From Polyangia bacterium (GTDB lineage Bacteria; Myxococcota_A; Polyangia; Nannocystales; Nannocystaceae), in the NCBI GenBank assembly GCA_030430565.1, contig JAUIKS010000032.1, forward strand, positions 1 through 64,000: a stretch of 64,000 nucleotides of DNA, in the 5' to 3' direction. The notes under the pieces were generated by a model. The model was not told the DNA's origin, did not search any database, and saw only the letters and a list, made by a program, of their open reading frames with translations. Positions 19,526 to 28,505 of the stretch are shown here, piece by piece. A program made the translations under genes and the position numbers. Numbering within the stretch: position 1 is the stretch's first letter; every line of letters begins with the position of its first letter.

Positions 19526-21475
19526 ATGATGGCAACTCCGCTCCACCGCTTGGTGACACTCACGACGCCGACGCCGACGGCCCTGCGCTCGGCGCTCGCG
19601 CTCGCGGCCGCGCTCGCGGCGATCGGGCCCGCCGGCTGCACCGACGGCGGCGGCTCGCCGGGCTCGACGACCGCCGGGCCCGACACCTTCGGGACCACCG
19701 AGGGGCCCGCGAGCGGCGCGAGCACCGACGTCGGCGCGACGACCGAGGAGTCGACGTCCTCGACCGGCGTCGACACCACCGCAGGCGAGACGACGCTCGC
19801 GCTCACCGGAACGACGACCACCGGCGACGCGGTGACCACCGGCGCGGCGACGACCGGCGAGCCCTGCGAAGACGGCGAGATCATCTGCGAGGGCGGCGAG
19901 GCCATCACCTGCGAGGGCGGCGAGCCCGGCGAGCCGGAGCCGTGCGCGGAGGTCTGCGTCGACGGCCTCGGCTGCGTCCCCTGCGAGCCGGGCGTGGTCT
20001 CGTGTGACGGCGACGTCGTCTTCGAGTGCGACGAGGACGGCGAGCCCGTCGAGCTCGGCGAGTGCGACCCCGTGCAGGGCCTGTCCTGCGAGCAAGGTCA
20101 GTGCGTCGGCGCCTGCGCCCCCGGAGCGCTCGCCCGCGACCACCGCGGCTGCGAGTTCTACCCCACGGTCACGGCCACCATCGTCGACGAGCTCTTCAGC
20201 TTCGCGGTGACGGTGGTCAACACCTCCGAGCTCGCGCTCGCCCACGTCCAGATCGAGCGCGGCGGGCAGGTCGTCGCGATGGGCAGCGTCCCGGCGAGCG
20301 CCGTCAAGCGCTTCACGCTGCCCTGGGTCCCCGAGCTCAAGTCCGAGCTCGGCGTCGACGCCTCGACGGTCGTCGAGGACGGCGCCTACCGGCTGCGGAC
20401 CGACGTCCCCGTGCTCGTCTACCAGCACAACCCCTACGAGTACGTCCAGGGCGAAGACCTGGCGATGACCGGCGACGGCGCGCTCTTGCAGCCCCGGCAC
20501 ACCTGGGGCAGCGAGTACATCGTCGCCGCGCGCAATTCTTGGTGGCACGAGATCAGCCTCACCGAGCTGCCGGGCTTCTACACCGTGACCGCGAGCGAGG
20601 ACCTCACGCTGATCATGCTCTCGCCCTCCGCGACCGGCCAGACCGTGCTCGCGGGCGACGGCGTGATGCCGGGCGGCAACGGGGTCGTCACGCTCGACCG
20701 CGGAGATGTCCTTCAGGTCTACTCCGCCGGCACGCAGTCCAACCCCAGCCCCTCGGACGTCACGGGCACCGGGATCATGGCGAGCGCGCCGGTGCAGGTC
20801 ATCGGCGGGCACATGTGCACCTACGTCCCGTACTACGTCGGCGCCTGTGACCACCTCGAGGAGGCCGTTCCGCCCAAGGCCGCGCTGGACACGACCTACG
20901 TCGTCGCCGCGCCCGCGGGCGCCGACCGCAACGCCAAGCAGCGCCCGCGCGTCGTCCGGATCATCGCGACCGCGCCCGAGACCACGCTGCTCTACACCCC
21001 CGCGATCGACGGCGCCCCCGCGAAGATCGACGAGGCCGGCGACTATATCGAGATCGCGCCGACCCAGGCCGACTTCGTCGTCGAGGCCTCCGCGCCCGTG
21101 GTCGTCGCGCAGTACATGGTCGGCAAGAACTACGACCAAGGCGGCGGGGACCCGGCGATGCTCATCGCCACCGGCCTCCAGCAGTACCGCGACAGCTACC
21201 ACTTCGCGATCCCCGACGACTACCCGCTCAACTTCGTCACCATCATCGCGCCCTCCTCCGCCGACGTGCAGCTGGACGACGTGGTCGTCACGACGTTTAA
21301 CCTGATCACGGGCACCGGCTACCGCGTCGCCCGCGTCCCCGTCATCCCCCAGGCCAACGGGCGCCACGAGATCATCTCGACGATGCCGGTGGGCGTGAAC
21401 GTTCACGGATATGGCCCCGAGACCAGCTATTGGTACCCCGCCGGCGCCAACCTCAAGGACATCGCCGGGCCGTAG
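19526..21475 (+). CDS. IgGFc-binding-protein-like lipoprotein
   Basis: A 649-aa predicted surface lipoprotein. The signal peptide ends at PAGCTD (lipobox Cys about residue 36). A ~75-residue Thr/Ser/Gly linker and a Cys-rich EGF-like segment (CEDGEIICEGGEAITCEGG and beyond) follow. The last ~430 residues resemble the IgGFc-binding N-terminal family: YPTVTATIVDE, an IGGHMCTYVP-like segment and HYVVAAP-type strands. In myxobacteria such proteins are abundant secreted adhesins or unknowns; binding of IgG is not implied. A paralogue lies at 60023-62011. Two tandem ATG codons open the gene; the first is annotated. It converges on the amidase gene with 8 bases between stops. Confidence 0.82.
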   Translation: MMATPLHRLVTLTTPTPTALRSALALAAALAAIGPAGCTDGGGSPGSTTAGPDTFGTTEGPASGASTDVGATTEESTSSTGVDTTAGETTLALTGTTTTGDAVTTGAATTGEPCEDGEIICEGGEAITCEGGEPGEPEPCAEVCVDGLGCVPCEPGVVSCDGDVVFECDEDGEPVELGECDPVQGLSCEQGQCVGACAPGALARDHRGCEFYPTVTATIVDELFSFAVTVVNTSELALAHVQIERGGQVVAMGSVPASAVKRFTLPWVPELKSELGVDASTVVEDGAYRLRTDVPVLVYQHNPYEYVQGEDLAMTGDGALLQPRHTWGSEYIVAARNSWWHEISLTELPGFYTVTASEDLTLIMLSPSATGQTVLAGDGVMPGGNGVVTLDRGDVLQVYSAGTQSNPSPSDVTGTGIMASAPVQVIGGHMCTYVPYYVGACDHLEEAVPPKAALDTTYVVAAPAGADRNAKQRPRVVRIIATAPETTLLYTPAIDGAPAKIDEAGDYIEIAPTQADFVVEASAPVVVAQYMVGKNYDQGGGDPAMLIATGLQQYRDSYHFAIPDDYPLNFVTIIAPSSADVQLDDVVVTTFNLITGTGYRVARVPVIPQANGRHEIISTMPVGVNVHGYGPETSYWYPAGANLKDIAGP

Positions 21476-21483
21476 CAGCCCCG

Positions 21484-22938
21484 TTAAAACCCCGGCGGCC
21501 GGCGAAACGCGCCTGACGCTCGCGTCAGCGCCGACGCGACCTCGAGCAGCGCCAGCTCGCCCCACCGGCGGCCGACGACCTGTACGCCGATTGGGAGGCC
21601 GTCGGCGGAGCGCCCGATCGGGCAGGTGACCACCGGGCTGCCGGTCAGGTTGAAGACGCAGGTGAAGCCGATCCCCGCGAGGTTGCCCGACCACGGCTCG
21701 CCGTCGATCTCGATCGGCGCCTGGATGTCACCCATCGCGCGGTGACGGAACGCGGGCGTCGACGAGACCGGGCACAGCCACGCGTCGTAGCGCGCGAGGA
21801 AGTCCTCGAGGGCGCGGACCAGACGGTCGCGTCGCTCGAGCAGCTCGAAGTAGCGGCGCGCGCCCCCGGTCGCGCGGCTCGCCATCGCGCGCCCGAGCAC
21901 GTCCTTGAACTTGAAGCGCCCGAACAGCTTGATGAGCGCGCGCGGGAGCGCGGGGAGCTCGGCGAACACCATGGCGCCGAGCAGCTCGCCGTAGGTCCGC
22001 CAGGCCAGCTCGACGTCGAGCCCCGGGGGGCAGGCGCGCTCGACCTCGCAGCCCGCCGCGGTCAGCCGCTCCGTCAGCCGCGACATCGCGGCGCGCGTGT
22101 CCGACGAGCTCGGCAGCGCGCCGAGCGAGTCGGTCCACGCGAAGCGGCAGCCCGCCAGCGGACGGCTCGCGGCCGGCTCGAGCGGCGCGGGCGGGACGTC
22201 GAGGTCGCGCCCGTCGGGCCCCGCCATGACGGTCAAGCCCAGGCGCAGATCCTCGACGGCGCGCGCCATCGGCCCGCAGACCGAGAGATGGCGAACCGGG
22301 TTGAGCGCGCCGGGGAGCGGGGGGATGTGGCCGGTCCTCGGCACGCGGCCCTCGGTCGGCTTCAGCCCGAAGACGCCGCAGAAGTGCGCAGGGACGCGGA
22401 TCGAGCCGCCGATGTCGCTCCCGACGCCGAGCGCGGACATCCCCGAGGCCAGCGCCGCCGCCTCGCCGCCGGAGCTGCCGCCCGCGGTCCTATCCGCGCC
22501 CCACGGGTTGCTCGTCGCCCCGAACAGCGGGTTCTCGGACTGAATGTCCATCGCCAGCTCGGGCAGGTTCGTCTTGCCGAGCACGATCGCGCCCGCGTCG
22601 CGCAGCCGCGCGACGACGGTCGCGTCCTCCCGCGGCACGTAGTCCGCGAGCGGGCGGTGCCCGCAGGTCGTTCGCAGGCCCGCGGTCGCGAGCGCGTCTT
22701 TGATCGTCACCGGCACGCCGTGGAGCGGGCCCCAGCAGACACCTGACTCTAAAGCCTTATCGGCCGCGATCGCTCGGCGGCGCGCGCCGTCCTCGTCCAC
22801 CGTGACGAGCGCGTTGATCCGCGGGTTGTGACGCTCGATCTGGGCGAGGTGCGCGTCGACTACGTCGACGGCCGAGACCTCGCGCGCGCGGATGGCCGCG
22901 GCCAGCGCGGACGCGGTCTTGAACACTAGCTCGCCCAT
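21484..22938 (-). CDS. Amidase signature family enzyme
   Basis: A 484-aa cytoplasmic hydrolase of the amidase signature family, of typical length. The catalytic Ser-cisSer-Lys triad is visible: Lys in VTIKDAL (~80), the Gly/Ser-rich signature TAGGSSGGEAA, and Ser in GSDIGGSIRVPA. The family cleaves amide bonds (fatty-acid amides, aryl amides, Glu-tRNA amidotransferase A). GatA itself is unlikely, because gatB and gatC are absent and the C-terminal part resembles stand-alone amidases. ATG 22938 is chosen because GGAGAGG lies 9 bases upstream; an in-frame GTG at 22944 is too close to that site. Substrate unknown. Confidence 0.88.
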   Translation of the reverse strand: MGELVFKTASALAAAIRAREVSAVDVVDAHLAQIERHNPRINALVTVDEDGARRRAIAADKALESGVCWGPLHGVPVTIKDALATAGLRTTCGHRPLADYVPREDATVVARLRDAGAIVLGKTNLPELAMDIQSENPLFGATSNPWGADRTAGGSSGGEAAALASGMSALGVGSDIGGSIRVPAHFCGVFGLKPTEGRVPRTGHIPPLPGALNPVRHLSVCGPMARAVEDLRLGLTVMAGPDGRDLDVPPAPLEPAASRPLAGCRFAWTDSLGALPSSSDTRAAMSRLTERLTAAGCEVERACPPGLDVELAWRTYGELLGAMVFAELPALPRALIKLFGRFKFKDVLGRAMASRATGGARRYFELLERRDRLVRALEDFLARYDAWLCPVSSTPAFRHRAMGDIQAPIEIDGEPWSGNLAGIGFTCVFNLTGSPVVTCPIGRSADGLPIGVQVVGRRWGELALLEVASALTRASGAFRRPPGF

Positions 22939-23082
22939 GAACACCGACCTCTCCGTGGCGCGCCGCGGCTCGCGACGTCGTGGAGGTCGATCGACGCGGG
23001 GGCGGTGGCGCGGTCCATATCGGGGGACACGACGCGCGCGCGTCGAGGTTCCCGGCGCGCGCGGCTCAGGTCGCGGGCGCGC

Positions 23083-23667
23083 TCACCCCAGTCGCATCAG
23101 CTCGCTGTCGCTCGTCCACTCATCCGCCAGCAGCCCGTAGATGTAGTCGTCGACCGCTACGTCGTTGAGCCACCGGTTCGCGCGCAGTCGGCCCTCGCGC
23201 GTGAAGCCGAGGCGCTCTGCCAAGCGCGCGCTGCGCTCGTGACCGACGGGGCAGCGGATCACCACGCGGTTGAGCTTGAGGCTGTTGAACGCGTACCGCA
23301 GCAGCGCGTCGCAGGCCTGCGTCGCCAGGCCCTTGCCCGTGTGCTCCTCCGCCAGCCAGTAGCCCAGCTCGGTGCTGCGGCTCTCGAGGTTGACGTCTTG
23401 GCACTCCGCGACGCCCACGAGCTGCGCCTCGAGCCAGATCCCGCACGCGATGCCCTCGCCGCGCGCGTAGCGCTCGAGGTTGTCGCGGATGTAGCTCTCC
23501 CAGTTCTCCGGGTCGCGCAGCACCGGCACCCACGGGTGCCAGCGCATCAGGTGATCGAGGTTGCGCTCGATCAGCGAGATGAGGCGGCAGCTGTCCGCGG
23601 TCTGCAGGTTCCGGAGCTCCGCTCCGGCCTCGAGCTGCACGCGAAAGCCCTTGATCGCGTCTACCAC
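23083..23667 (-). CDS. GNAT acetyltransferase, RimL/RimJ-like
   Basis: A 194-aa N-acetyltransferase of the RimJ/RimL group. Visible features are the N-terminal RNLQTADSCRLISLIERN segment, the beta4 strand STELGYWLAEEHTGKGLATQA with an acetyl-CoA pyrophosphate loop (HTGKGLAT), and the usual NRVVIRCPVGHERSARLAERLGF-type motif B near the C-terminus. The family acetylates protein N-termini (ribosomal L7/L12, S5) or small molecules; the substrate here is undetermined. The start is GTG 23667. An exact TGTC-N6-GACA palindrome lies 137 bases upstream, alone in a 237-base gap. Confidence 0.87.
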   Translation of the reverse strand: MVDAIKGFRVQLEAGAELRNLQTADSCRLISLIERNLDHLMRWHPWVPVLRDPENWESYIRDNLERYARGEGIACGIWLEAQLVGVAECQDVNLESRSTELGYWLAEEHTGKGLATQACDALLRYAFNSLKLNRVVIRCPVGHERSARLAERLGFTREGRLRANRWLNDVAVDDYIYGLLADEWTSDSELMRLG

Positions 23668-23803
23668 CCGATCCTAACGATACCGGCGCGGGATCGCGGC
23701 GCCAACCGCAATCCGCAGGGGACGCTCGATCCCCGCGCCGCGCCGAGCGAAGCGGCGCGGGCGCGCGATGTGACGCGGGGCGGGCACCGCCGCGCCGCGA
23801 AGA

Positions 23804-23817
23804 TGTCACGCAAGACA
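23804..23817 (-). promoter_or_regulatory. TGTC-N6-GACA palindrome upstream of GNAT gene
   Basis: TGTCACGCAAGACA, an exact match to the shared motif, followed by TG on the plus strand. It lies between the GNAT gene start (23667) and the downstream end of the hydrolase gene (23905), so it can only serve the GNAT gene as a promoter element. Confidence 0.45.
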
Positions 23818-23904
23818 TGACCTACGGGACAAAAGGGGCGCCGGGCCGGGATCCAGCGGCCTGCGCCTTTGGCCAGCGCGCCACGGCGAGGCCGCGCGCG
23901 CGGG

Positions 23905-24864
23905 TCAGCGCGAGCCGACGACCTCGCGCATCCAGGACGCGACGTCGCGCCAGAGCGGGCGAGCGCGTGGATCGGTGACGAGGCCCATGTGGTCTGGGTC
24001 GTGCTCCAGGCCGTGGGTCCCGGCGCGACAGATCCAGAGCTCGCGGCGGTCGCCCGCGCGCGTCGTGGTCTCCACGTCCGCCTCGGTCTCGGTCTCGGTC
24101 TCGATGAGTCGAGACAGCCAGCGCGAGGCCGCGACCGGGTGCCCGAGCAGGCGATCTCCGGCGCCGAGCACCGCCAAGACCGAGCCCTGCACGCGCGCCG
24201 CCCCGGCCGCGTAGTCGTGCGCGCCGTCGCGGGCGCGCCAGCGGTCCGGCCAGAACCACGCGAGCTGACGACCGTACGCGCCCGCCTCGTCCACCGAGCC
24301 GACGCCGAGGCGGCGCGCCGGCATGTAGCCGTAGACACAGGTCGCCGCGCGAACGGCCGCCAGCGAGAGCCGCTTCTGCGCCTGCCGCAGCGGGCTCGGC
24401 TCGTGGGCGCGCTCCCAGATGTTCGCGGCCAGCAGCACGTGGGCCTCGGGCGGATCGCGGTACAGACCGCAGCCCGCGCTGGCGACGCTGACGTGCCCCG
24501 TCAGCGAGTGACCGACGACCACCAGCGGCAGCCCCGGCGCGCGCTCGCGGACCGCGGCGACCAGCGCCGGCAGGTCGTAGCGCACGAGGTCGTCGTAGTC
24601 CCAGCGCGCGCCCTCGTCAGCGCGCGGCGCGTCGCGTCCGCGACCGCGCAGGTTGGCCGTGAACACGCGAAAGCCGGCCTCCGCGATCGTCGAGGCCAGG
24701 CCGGCGCCCCGCGGACGATCGAGCGTGCGCCGATCGACCATCATCGCGTGACCGAGCAGCGCCGCGCCGTGCACGGTCGCCGCGCGCGGTGGATCGATCT
24801 GCTCGACGTCCAGCGTCCAGTGATCGGCGGTGCGGACCGTGAAGATCGGGCGCGCGGGGATCAC
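23905..24864 (-). CDS. Alpha/beta-hydrolase
   Basis: A 319-aa alpha/beta-hydrolase. Catalytic features are the GHSLTGH nucleophile elbow, an early ALLGHAMMVDRRTL oxyanion region, RGRGRDAP after beta4, and the late His in CRAGTHGLEHDPDH. A TETETEAD run comes from a short tandem DNA repeat. The GTG start at 24864 overlaps the stop of the small upstream gene in a GTGA configuration, implying translational coupling. In-frame sequence further upstream overlaps that gene and is Arg/Ala-rich, so it is not included. Substrate unknown; similar proteins are annotated as YheT-like or fusarinine-type esterases. Confidence 0.78.
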   Translation of the reverse strand: MIPARPIFTVRTADHWTLDVEQIDPPRAATVHGAALLGHAMMVDRRTLDRPRGAGLASTIAEAGFRVFTANLRGRGRDAPRADEGARWDYDDLVRYDLPALVAAVRERAPGLPLVVVGHSLTGHVSVASAGCGLYRDPPEAHVLLAANIWERAHEPSPLRQAQKRLSLAAVRAATCVYGYMPARRLGVGSVDEAGAYGRQLAWFWPDRWRARDGAHDYAAGAARVQGSVLAVLGAGDRLLGHPVAASRWLSRLIETETETEADVETTTRAGDRRELWICRAGTHGLEHDPDHMGLVTDPRARPLWRDVASWMREVVGSR

Positions 24865-25214
24865 TCCGCGCCCCGGGGCTGCGACGGTTGCGGCTCGCGG
24901 TGGCGCCGCCGCGTCTCGTACTCCGCCTCGCGACGCTCTCGCGCTCTTCGCTCGCGCTCGGCCCGGTTGCGCGCGCGGATCTCGACGTCTCGGACGGCGC
25001 AGGAGTCGGTGCAGCGCTGCCGGACCTCCTCCGGCGCGGCCTGGTCCATCGGCACCTCGCGCAGCACACACTCGACGTAGCAGTTGCCGTCGGCGCGGGT
25101 CTTGGGCTCACGCGCGCTGCAGACCGCGAGCGTGACCGTGACCGCGATGACTGCGGCGCCGCAGAGCGTGTACAGGAGCCAGCGTCGCGCTGGTGGCGGG
25201 GCGTCGTCTGGCAT
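24861..25214 (-). CDS. Small single-pass membrane protein
   Basis: A 117-aa protein. After MPDDAPPPARR comes one hydrophobic helix (WLLYTLCGAAVIAVTVTLAV), then a domain with four spaced Cys (CYVECVLREVP, CTDSC) and a highly charged Arg/Glu C-terminal coil (RAERERRARERREAEYE). The Cys pairs suggest disulfides or a small metal site outside the membrane. It is coupled to the downstream hydrolase by a GTGA overlap and is divergent from the decarboxylase gene with only 34 bases between starts, so the promoters must overlap. No family recognised. Confidence 0.68.
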   Translation of the reverse strand: MPDDAPPPARRWLLYTLCGAAVIAVTVTLAVCSAREPKTRADGNCYVECVLREVPMDQAAPEEVRQRCTDSCAVRDVEIRARNRAERERRARERREAEYETRRRHREPQPSQPRGAE

Positions 25215-25248
25215 GGGGCCTCGGCAGTGTACAGCGACCACGCGGGCG

Positions 25249-26844
25249 ATGTACGGTGCCGCGGTGACGGGCCCCGATCTTCGAGACGCTCCGAGCGACG
25301 CTCCGATCGACGCTCCGATCGACGCTCCGATCGACGCTCCGAGCGACGCTCCGAGCGACGCGCCGAACGGCGTCCCCGACGCGCGCGCCATCACGATGTC
25401 CCCCGAGGAGTTTCGGGCCCTGGGGCATCACGCGGTGGATATGGTCGCGGAGCTGCTGGCGAGCTTTGACGCGGGGGAGGGGCCGCCGCGGCGTTGGATG
25501 CCCCGCGCGACTCGGGACCGGCTGCGCGCCGAGCCGCTGCCGCAGATCGGTCGTCCGCCGGCGCGGATCCTCGATCGGGTCGCGCGCGAGGTGCTGCCCT
25601 ACGCGATGGGCAACAACAGCCCGCGCTTCTTCGCGTGGGTCAACTCGACCGCGGCGCCGCTCGGCGTGATCGGGGAGCTGCTCGCGGCGGCGCACAACCC
25701 CAGCGTCGCGGGCGGCGATCACGGCGCGACGCACGTCGAGCACGCGGTGATCAGCTGGCTGAAGGAACTCGTCGGTTTTTCGTCCGAGGGCGCCGGGCTG
25801 CTGACCAGCGGCGGCAGCGTAGCGAACCTCATCGGGCTCGGCGCCATGCGTCACGCCCAGACGGGCGGGGCGGTCCGCGGCCGCGGGCTCCAGGGCGACG
25901 ACGCGCCGCTCATCCTCTACACGAGCGTCGAGGGGCACTCGTGCATCGAGAAGGCGGCGCTGATCCTCGGCTTCGGCGGCGATCGGCTGCGCAAGATCCC
26001 CACCGACGGCGCGCGGCGAATCGACGTCGGCGCGCTCGCGCGCGCGGTCGCGGCGGATCGACACGCCGGCCTGCAGCCCGCGTGCGTGGCCGCGAGCGCC
26101 GGCACCGTCAACACCGGCGCCGTCGACCCCTTCGACGCGCTCGCCGATCTGTGCGCCCGCGAGGGGATGTGGCTGCACGTCGACGGCGCCTACGGCGGGC
26201 TCGGTCGCCTCGCCAGGCCCGAGCTGTACCGCGGCCTCGAGCGCGCCGACTCCCTCGCGATCGACCCGCACAAGTGGATGTACGCGCCCGTCGAGTGCGG
26301 CTGCGCCCTGGTCCGTGACCCCGCGGTGCTGCGCGCGGCCTTCAGCCTCGTGCCCCCGTACCTGCGCGACGACGCCGAGGACCCCTGGTTCGCGGAGTTC
26401 GGGATCCAGCAGACGCGCGGCTTTCGGGCGCTGAAGCTCTGGATGCTGCTGCAGCAGGTCGGCGTCGAGGGCTATCGAGCGCTCGTGCGCCGGGACATCG
26501 CGCTCGCGGCCGCGCTCGCGCGCATGATCGACGAGCACCCGGCGCTCGAGCGCTGCAGCGACGGCCCGCTCAGCGTCGTCTGCTTCCGCTATCGCGTCGC
26601 GCACGCTGACCCGCGCGGCGGCGACGACCTGCAGCGCCAGATCGCCGAGGCCGTGTGCCGCGCTGGCGAGGCCTTCCTCACCACGACATGTCTCGACGAG
26701 CAGGTCGTGCTCCGGGCCTGCGTCGTCAACTTTCGCGCCGAGCGGCGAGACCTCGCGCGACTCGTCGAGGCGGTCGCGGACGCGGGCGCGCGCCTGCACG
26801 CGCAGGCGCCCCGATCGCCCACGAGACAGCGGAGACCCGGATGA
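25249..26844 (+). CDS. PLP-dependent decarboxylase (group II, aromatic-amino-acid type)
   Basis: A 531-aa PLP enzyme of the DDC/glutamate decarboxylase group. The region from MSPEEFRALGHHAVDM aligns with the usual start. TSGGSVANL is the PLP-phosphate region, HVDGAYGG holds the cofactor Asp, and IDPHKWMYAPVECG the Schiff-base Lys. Ahead of this is an extra ~49-residue N-terminus made by seven tandem 12-bp units encoding SDAP/IDAP. If translation begins at ATG 25396 instead, the repeat lies in the 5' region. It decarboxylates an aromatic or other L-amino acid; the exact substrate cannot be read. It overlaps the next gene by ATGA, so the two form an operon. Confidence 0.87.
   Translation: MYGAAVTGPDLRDAPSDAPIDAPIDAPIDAPSDAPSDAPNGVPDARAITMSPEEFRALGHHAVDMVAELLASFDAGEGPPRRWMPRATRDRLRAEPLPQIGRPPARILDRVAREVLPYAMGNNSPRFFAWVNSTAAPLGVIGELLAAAHNPSVAGGDHGATHVEHAVISWLKELVGFSSEGAGLLTSGGSVANLIGLGAMRHAQTGGAVRGRGLQGDDAPLILYTSVEGHSCIEKAALILGFGGDRLRKIPTDGARRIDVGALARAVAADRHAGLQPACVAASAGTVNTGAVDPFDALADLCAREGMWLHVDGAYGGLGRLARPELYRGLERADSLAIDPHKWMYAPVECGCALVRDPAVLRAAFSLVPPYLRDDAEDPWFAEFGIQQTRGFRALKLWMLLQQVGVEGYRALVRRDIALAAALARMIDEHPALERCSDGPLSVVCFRYRVAHADPRGGDDLQRQIAEAVCRAGEAFLTTTCLDEQVVLRACVVNFRAERRDLARLVEAVADAGARLHAQAPRSPTRQRRPG
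25285..25368 (+). repeat. Seven tandem 12-bp units (GACGCTCCGAKC)
   Basis: Seven consecutive 12-base units (GACGCTCCGATC or GACGCTCCGAGC, the last one diverged) encode DAP-I/S repeats at the start of the decarboxylase frame. This is a likely slippage-prone minisatellite. Confidence 0.8.
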
Positions 26845-27593
26845 ACCAAAACCAACGCGACGCCGTCGAGTGGATCCCACGCGCGGGCGCGGCCGCTGAG
26901 CCCGCCGCGCTCGTCTTGACCTGCGAGCACGCCTCCGAGCGTCTGCCCGCGCCGTGGCGCTGGTCCGCCCGTGATCAGCGGCTCGTCGGCACCCACTGGT
27001 CCCACGACCTCGGCGCCGCCGACATCACCCGCGCCATCGCGCGCGCGCGCGGCTGCGCGGCCGTGCTGAGCCGCTTCTCTCGCCTGCTCGTCGACCCCAA
27101 CCGCACGCTCGACCAGCCCGGGCTGTTTCGCGAGCTGGCCGAGGGGGAGCCGGTCGAGCTCAACGCCGGCCTCGCGCCCGACGATCGCCAGCGACGGCTC
27201 GACGGCTACTACCACCCCTACCACCGCGCCATCGAGCGCATGCTCGAGGACAACCCCGGCGCGCCGCTGCTCTCCGTGCACACCTTCACCCCGCGCTACG
27301 AGGGGGCGCACCGCGCCATGGAGATCGGCGTCCTCTTCACCCGACACGAGCGACCCTCGTGGGCGCTCGCCGATCGCCTCGGCCACGCCGGCTACGCGGT
27401 CGCGCTCAACGAGCCCTACTCGGCCCTCGACGGCTTCGCCAGCAGCCCCGAGCGCCACGCCGACGTCCACGGTCGCCCCTGGATCGAGCTCGAGATCCGA
27501 CAGGACATCGCGATCGAGCCCGCGCGCTGGCAACCCCTCGCCGAGCTGCTGGCCGCCGAGCTCCCGGCACTCTTCGCGACGCACGCGGGGTAG
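26841..27593 (+). CDS. N-formylglutamate amidohydrolase family protein
   Basis: A 250-aa protein of the N-formylglutamate amidohydrolase (FGase) family. Visible are the N-terminal LVLTCEHAS, followed by GTHWSHDLGAADI, the RFSRLLVDPNR motif, a central HPYHRAIE, and LLSVHTFTP toward the middle; these are the conserved metal and substrate positions of the family. HutG-type enzymes release glutamate from N-formylglutamate in histidine degradation. However, no hut genes are nearby, and the family also includes uncharacterised members. Its ATG overlaps the decarboxylase stop (ATGA), linking it functionally to amino-acid decarboxylation or to deacylation of its product. Confidence 0.82.
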   Translation: MNQNQRDAVEWIPRAGAAAEPAALVLTCEHASERLPAPWRWSARDQRLVGTHWSHDLGAADITRAIARARGCAAVLSRFSRLLVDPNRTLDQPGLFRELAEGEPVELNAGLAPDDRQRRLDGYYHPYHRAIERMLEDNPGAPLLSVHTFTPRYEGAHRAMEIGVLFTRHERPSWALADRLGHAGYAVALNEPYSALDGFASSPERHADVHGRPWIELEIRQDIAIEPARWQPLAELLAAELPALFATHAG

Positions 27594-27653
27594 CTCGCGC
27601 GGGCCCACTCCGCCGAGCCACAACGCGACACCAATCGCGCGCGCGAGCCCGCG

Positions 27654-28496
27654 CTACTCGAGCGTCGTCAGCATCGCCCGGCGGAAGATCCAGCGCGAGT
27701 ACGCGCTGACCAGTATGATCGACGTCCACGTCGACGTCTCGCCCGGGTTCTCGTGGACGAACGCGATGTGTGGATCGCCCGGGACATACTTGCGCTCGGT
27801 GTTGGCGAGCGTGTCGATCACCACGAAGCGCCCCGCGCCCGCGCCCGAGGCCTCGAACTCGATCAAGTACCGACGCCCCGGCTCGCTCAGCAGGCGCAGC
27901 CGCACGTGCGCGTTGCGGGTCGGGTGATTCATGTCGATCTCGTGGTGCGCGCCCAGGCGGACCACCCCGCGCTGCGGGTCCGTGCGCACGAACCACTGAC
28001 CCTCGACGCCGCTGTCGAGCGCGATGCTCGAGGCCGTCAGCTCGTGCGTCGGCCGGCGCAGAGACAGCTCCGTCGAGCGCAGCGCCTGGGTCGTGTGGGA
28101 CTTCGTGTCCAGCAGCGCGAGCCGGGCGCGGACCTGCAGCAGCACCGCGCTGTGCTCGATCGTCTCCGCCGTGCGCTCGTTGTCGTCGACCACCGCGCCG
28201 GCCCGGCGCTCGATCGACTTCGCCTTGCGTTGACTCAGCTTCTTCGCCGTCGGGAGGATCGGCGGCGGCGTCTCGGCGATCGCCGCGTCGGTCCGCGCGC
28301 CCCGGCTCGTGCGCGCCCGGCGGGAGCGCTTGGGACGACTCGGCGCCGCGGTCTTCGCAGGCGCGTCCTCTGACTCGGCGTTCGCGCCATCGTCCTCGGA
28401 GGCGACGGCGGATGCCGGATCCGGTGGAGCAGAATCAGAGGCGGCGAGGGGCTCACTCGTCGCGCTGGAAGCCGTCGTACCGTCCATGGTCGCCAT
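27654..28496 (-). CDS. Hypothetical protein with basic, disordered N-terminus
   Basis: A 280-aa protein. Residues 1-100 are Ala/Ser/Glu/Lys-rich and probably disordered, with a basic patch (RPKRSRRARTSRGAR). A helical segment and a C-terminal beta-rich domain follow (about 170-280: VRLRLLSEPGRRYLIEFEASG and beyond), perhaps a galactose-binding-like or FHA-like sandwich. No signal peptide and no family recognised. ATG 28496 is chosen because an upstream in-frame start would overlap the DoxX gene; ATG 28487 is also possible. Two tandem AGATTTAGC units lie just upstream of the start. It ends 60 bases from the converging FGase gene. Confidence 0.65.
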   Translation of the reverse strand: MATMDGTTASSATSEPLAASDSAPPDPASAVASEDDGANAESEDAPAKTAAPSRPKRSRRARTSRGARTDAAIAETPPPILPTAKKLSQRKAKSIERRAGAVVDDNERTAETIEHSAVLLQVRARLALLDTKSHTTQALRSTELSLRRPTHELTASSIALDSGVEGQWFVRTDPQRGVVRLGAHHEIDMNHPTRNAHVRLRLLSEPGRRYLIEFEASGAGAGRFVVIDTLANTERKYVPGDPHIAFVHENPGETSTWTSIILVSAYSRWIFRRAMLTTLE

Positions 28497-28505
28497 TTTC
28501 GCCCC

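Noticed and set aside
25285-25368. CRISPR-like array
   Set aside because: Units are directly adjacent with no spacers; this is a coding minisatellite. The same holds for the 15-base units at 60185-60259.
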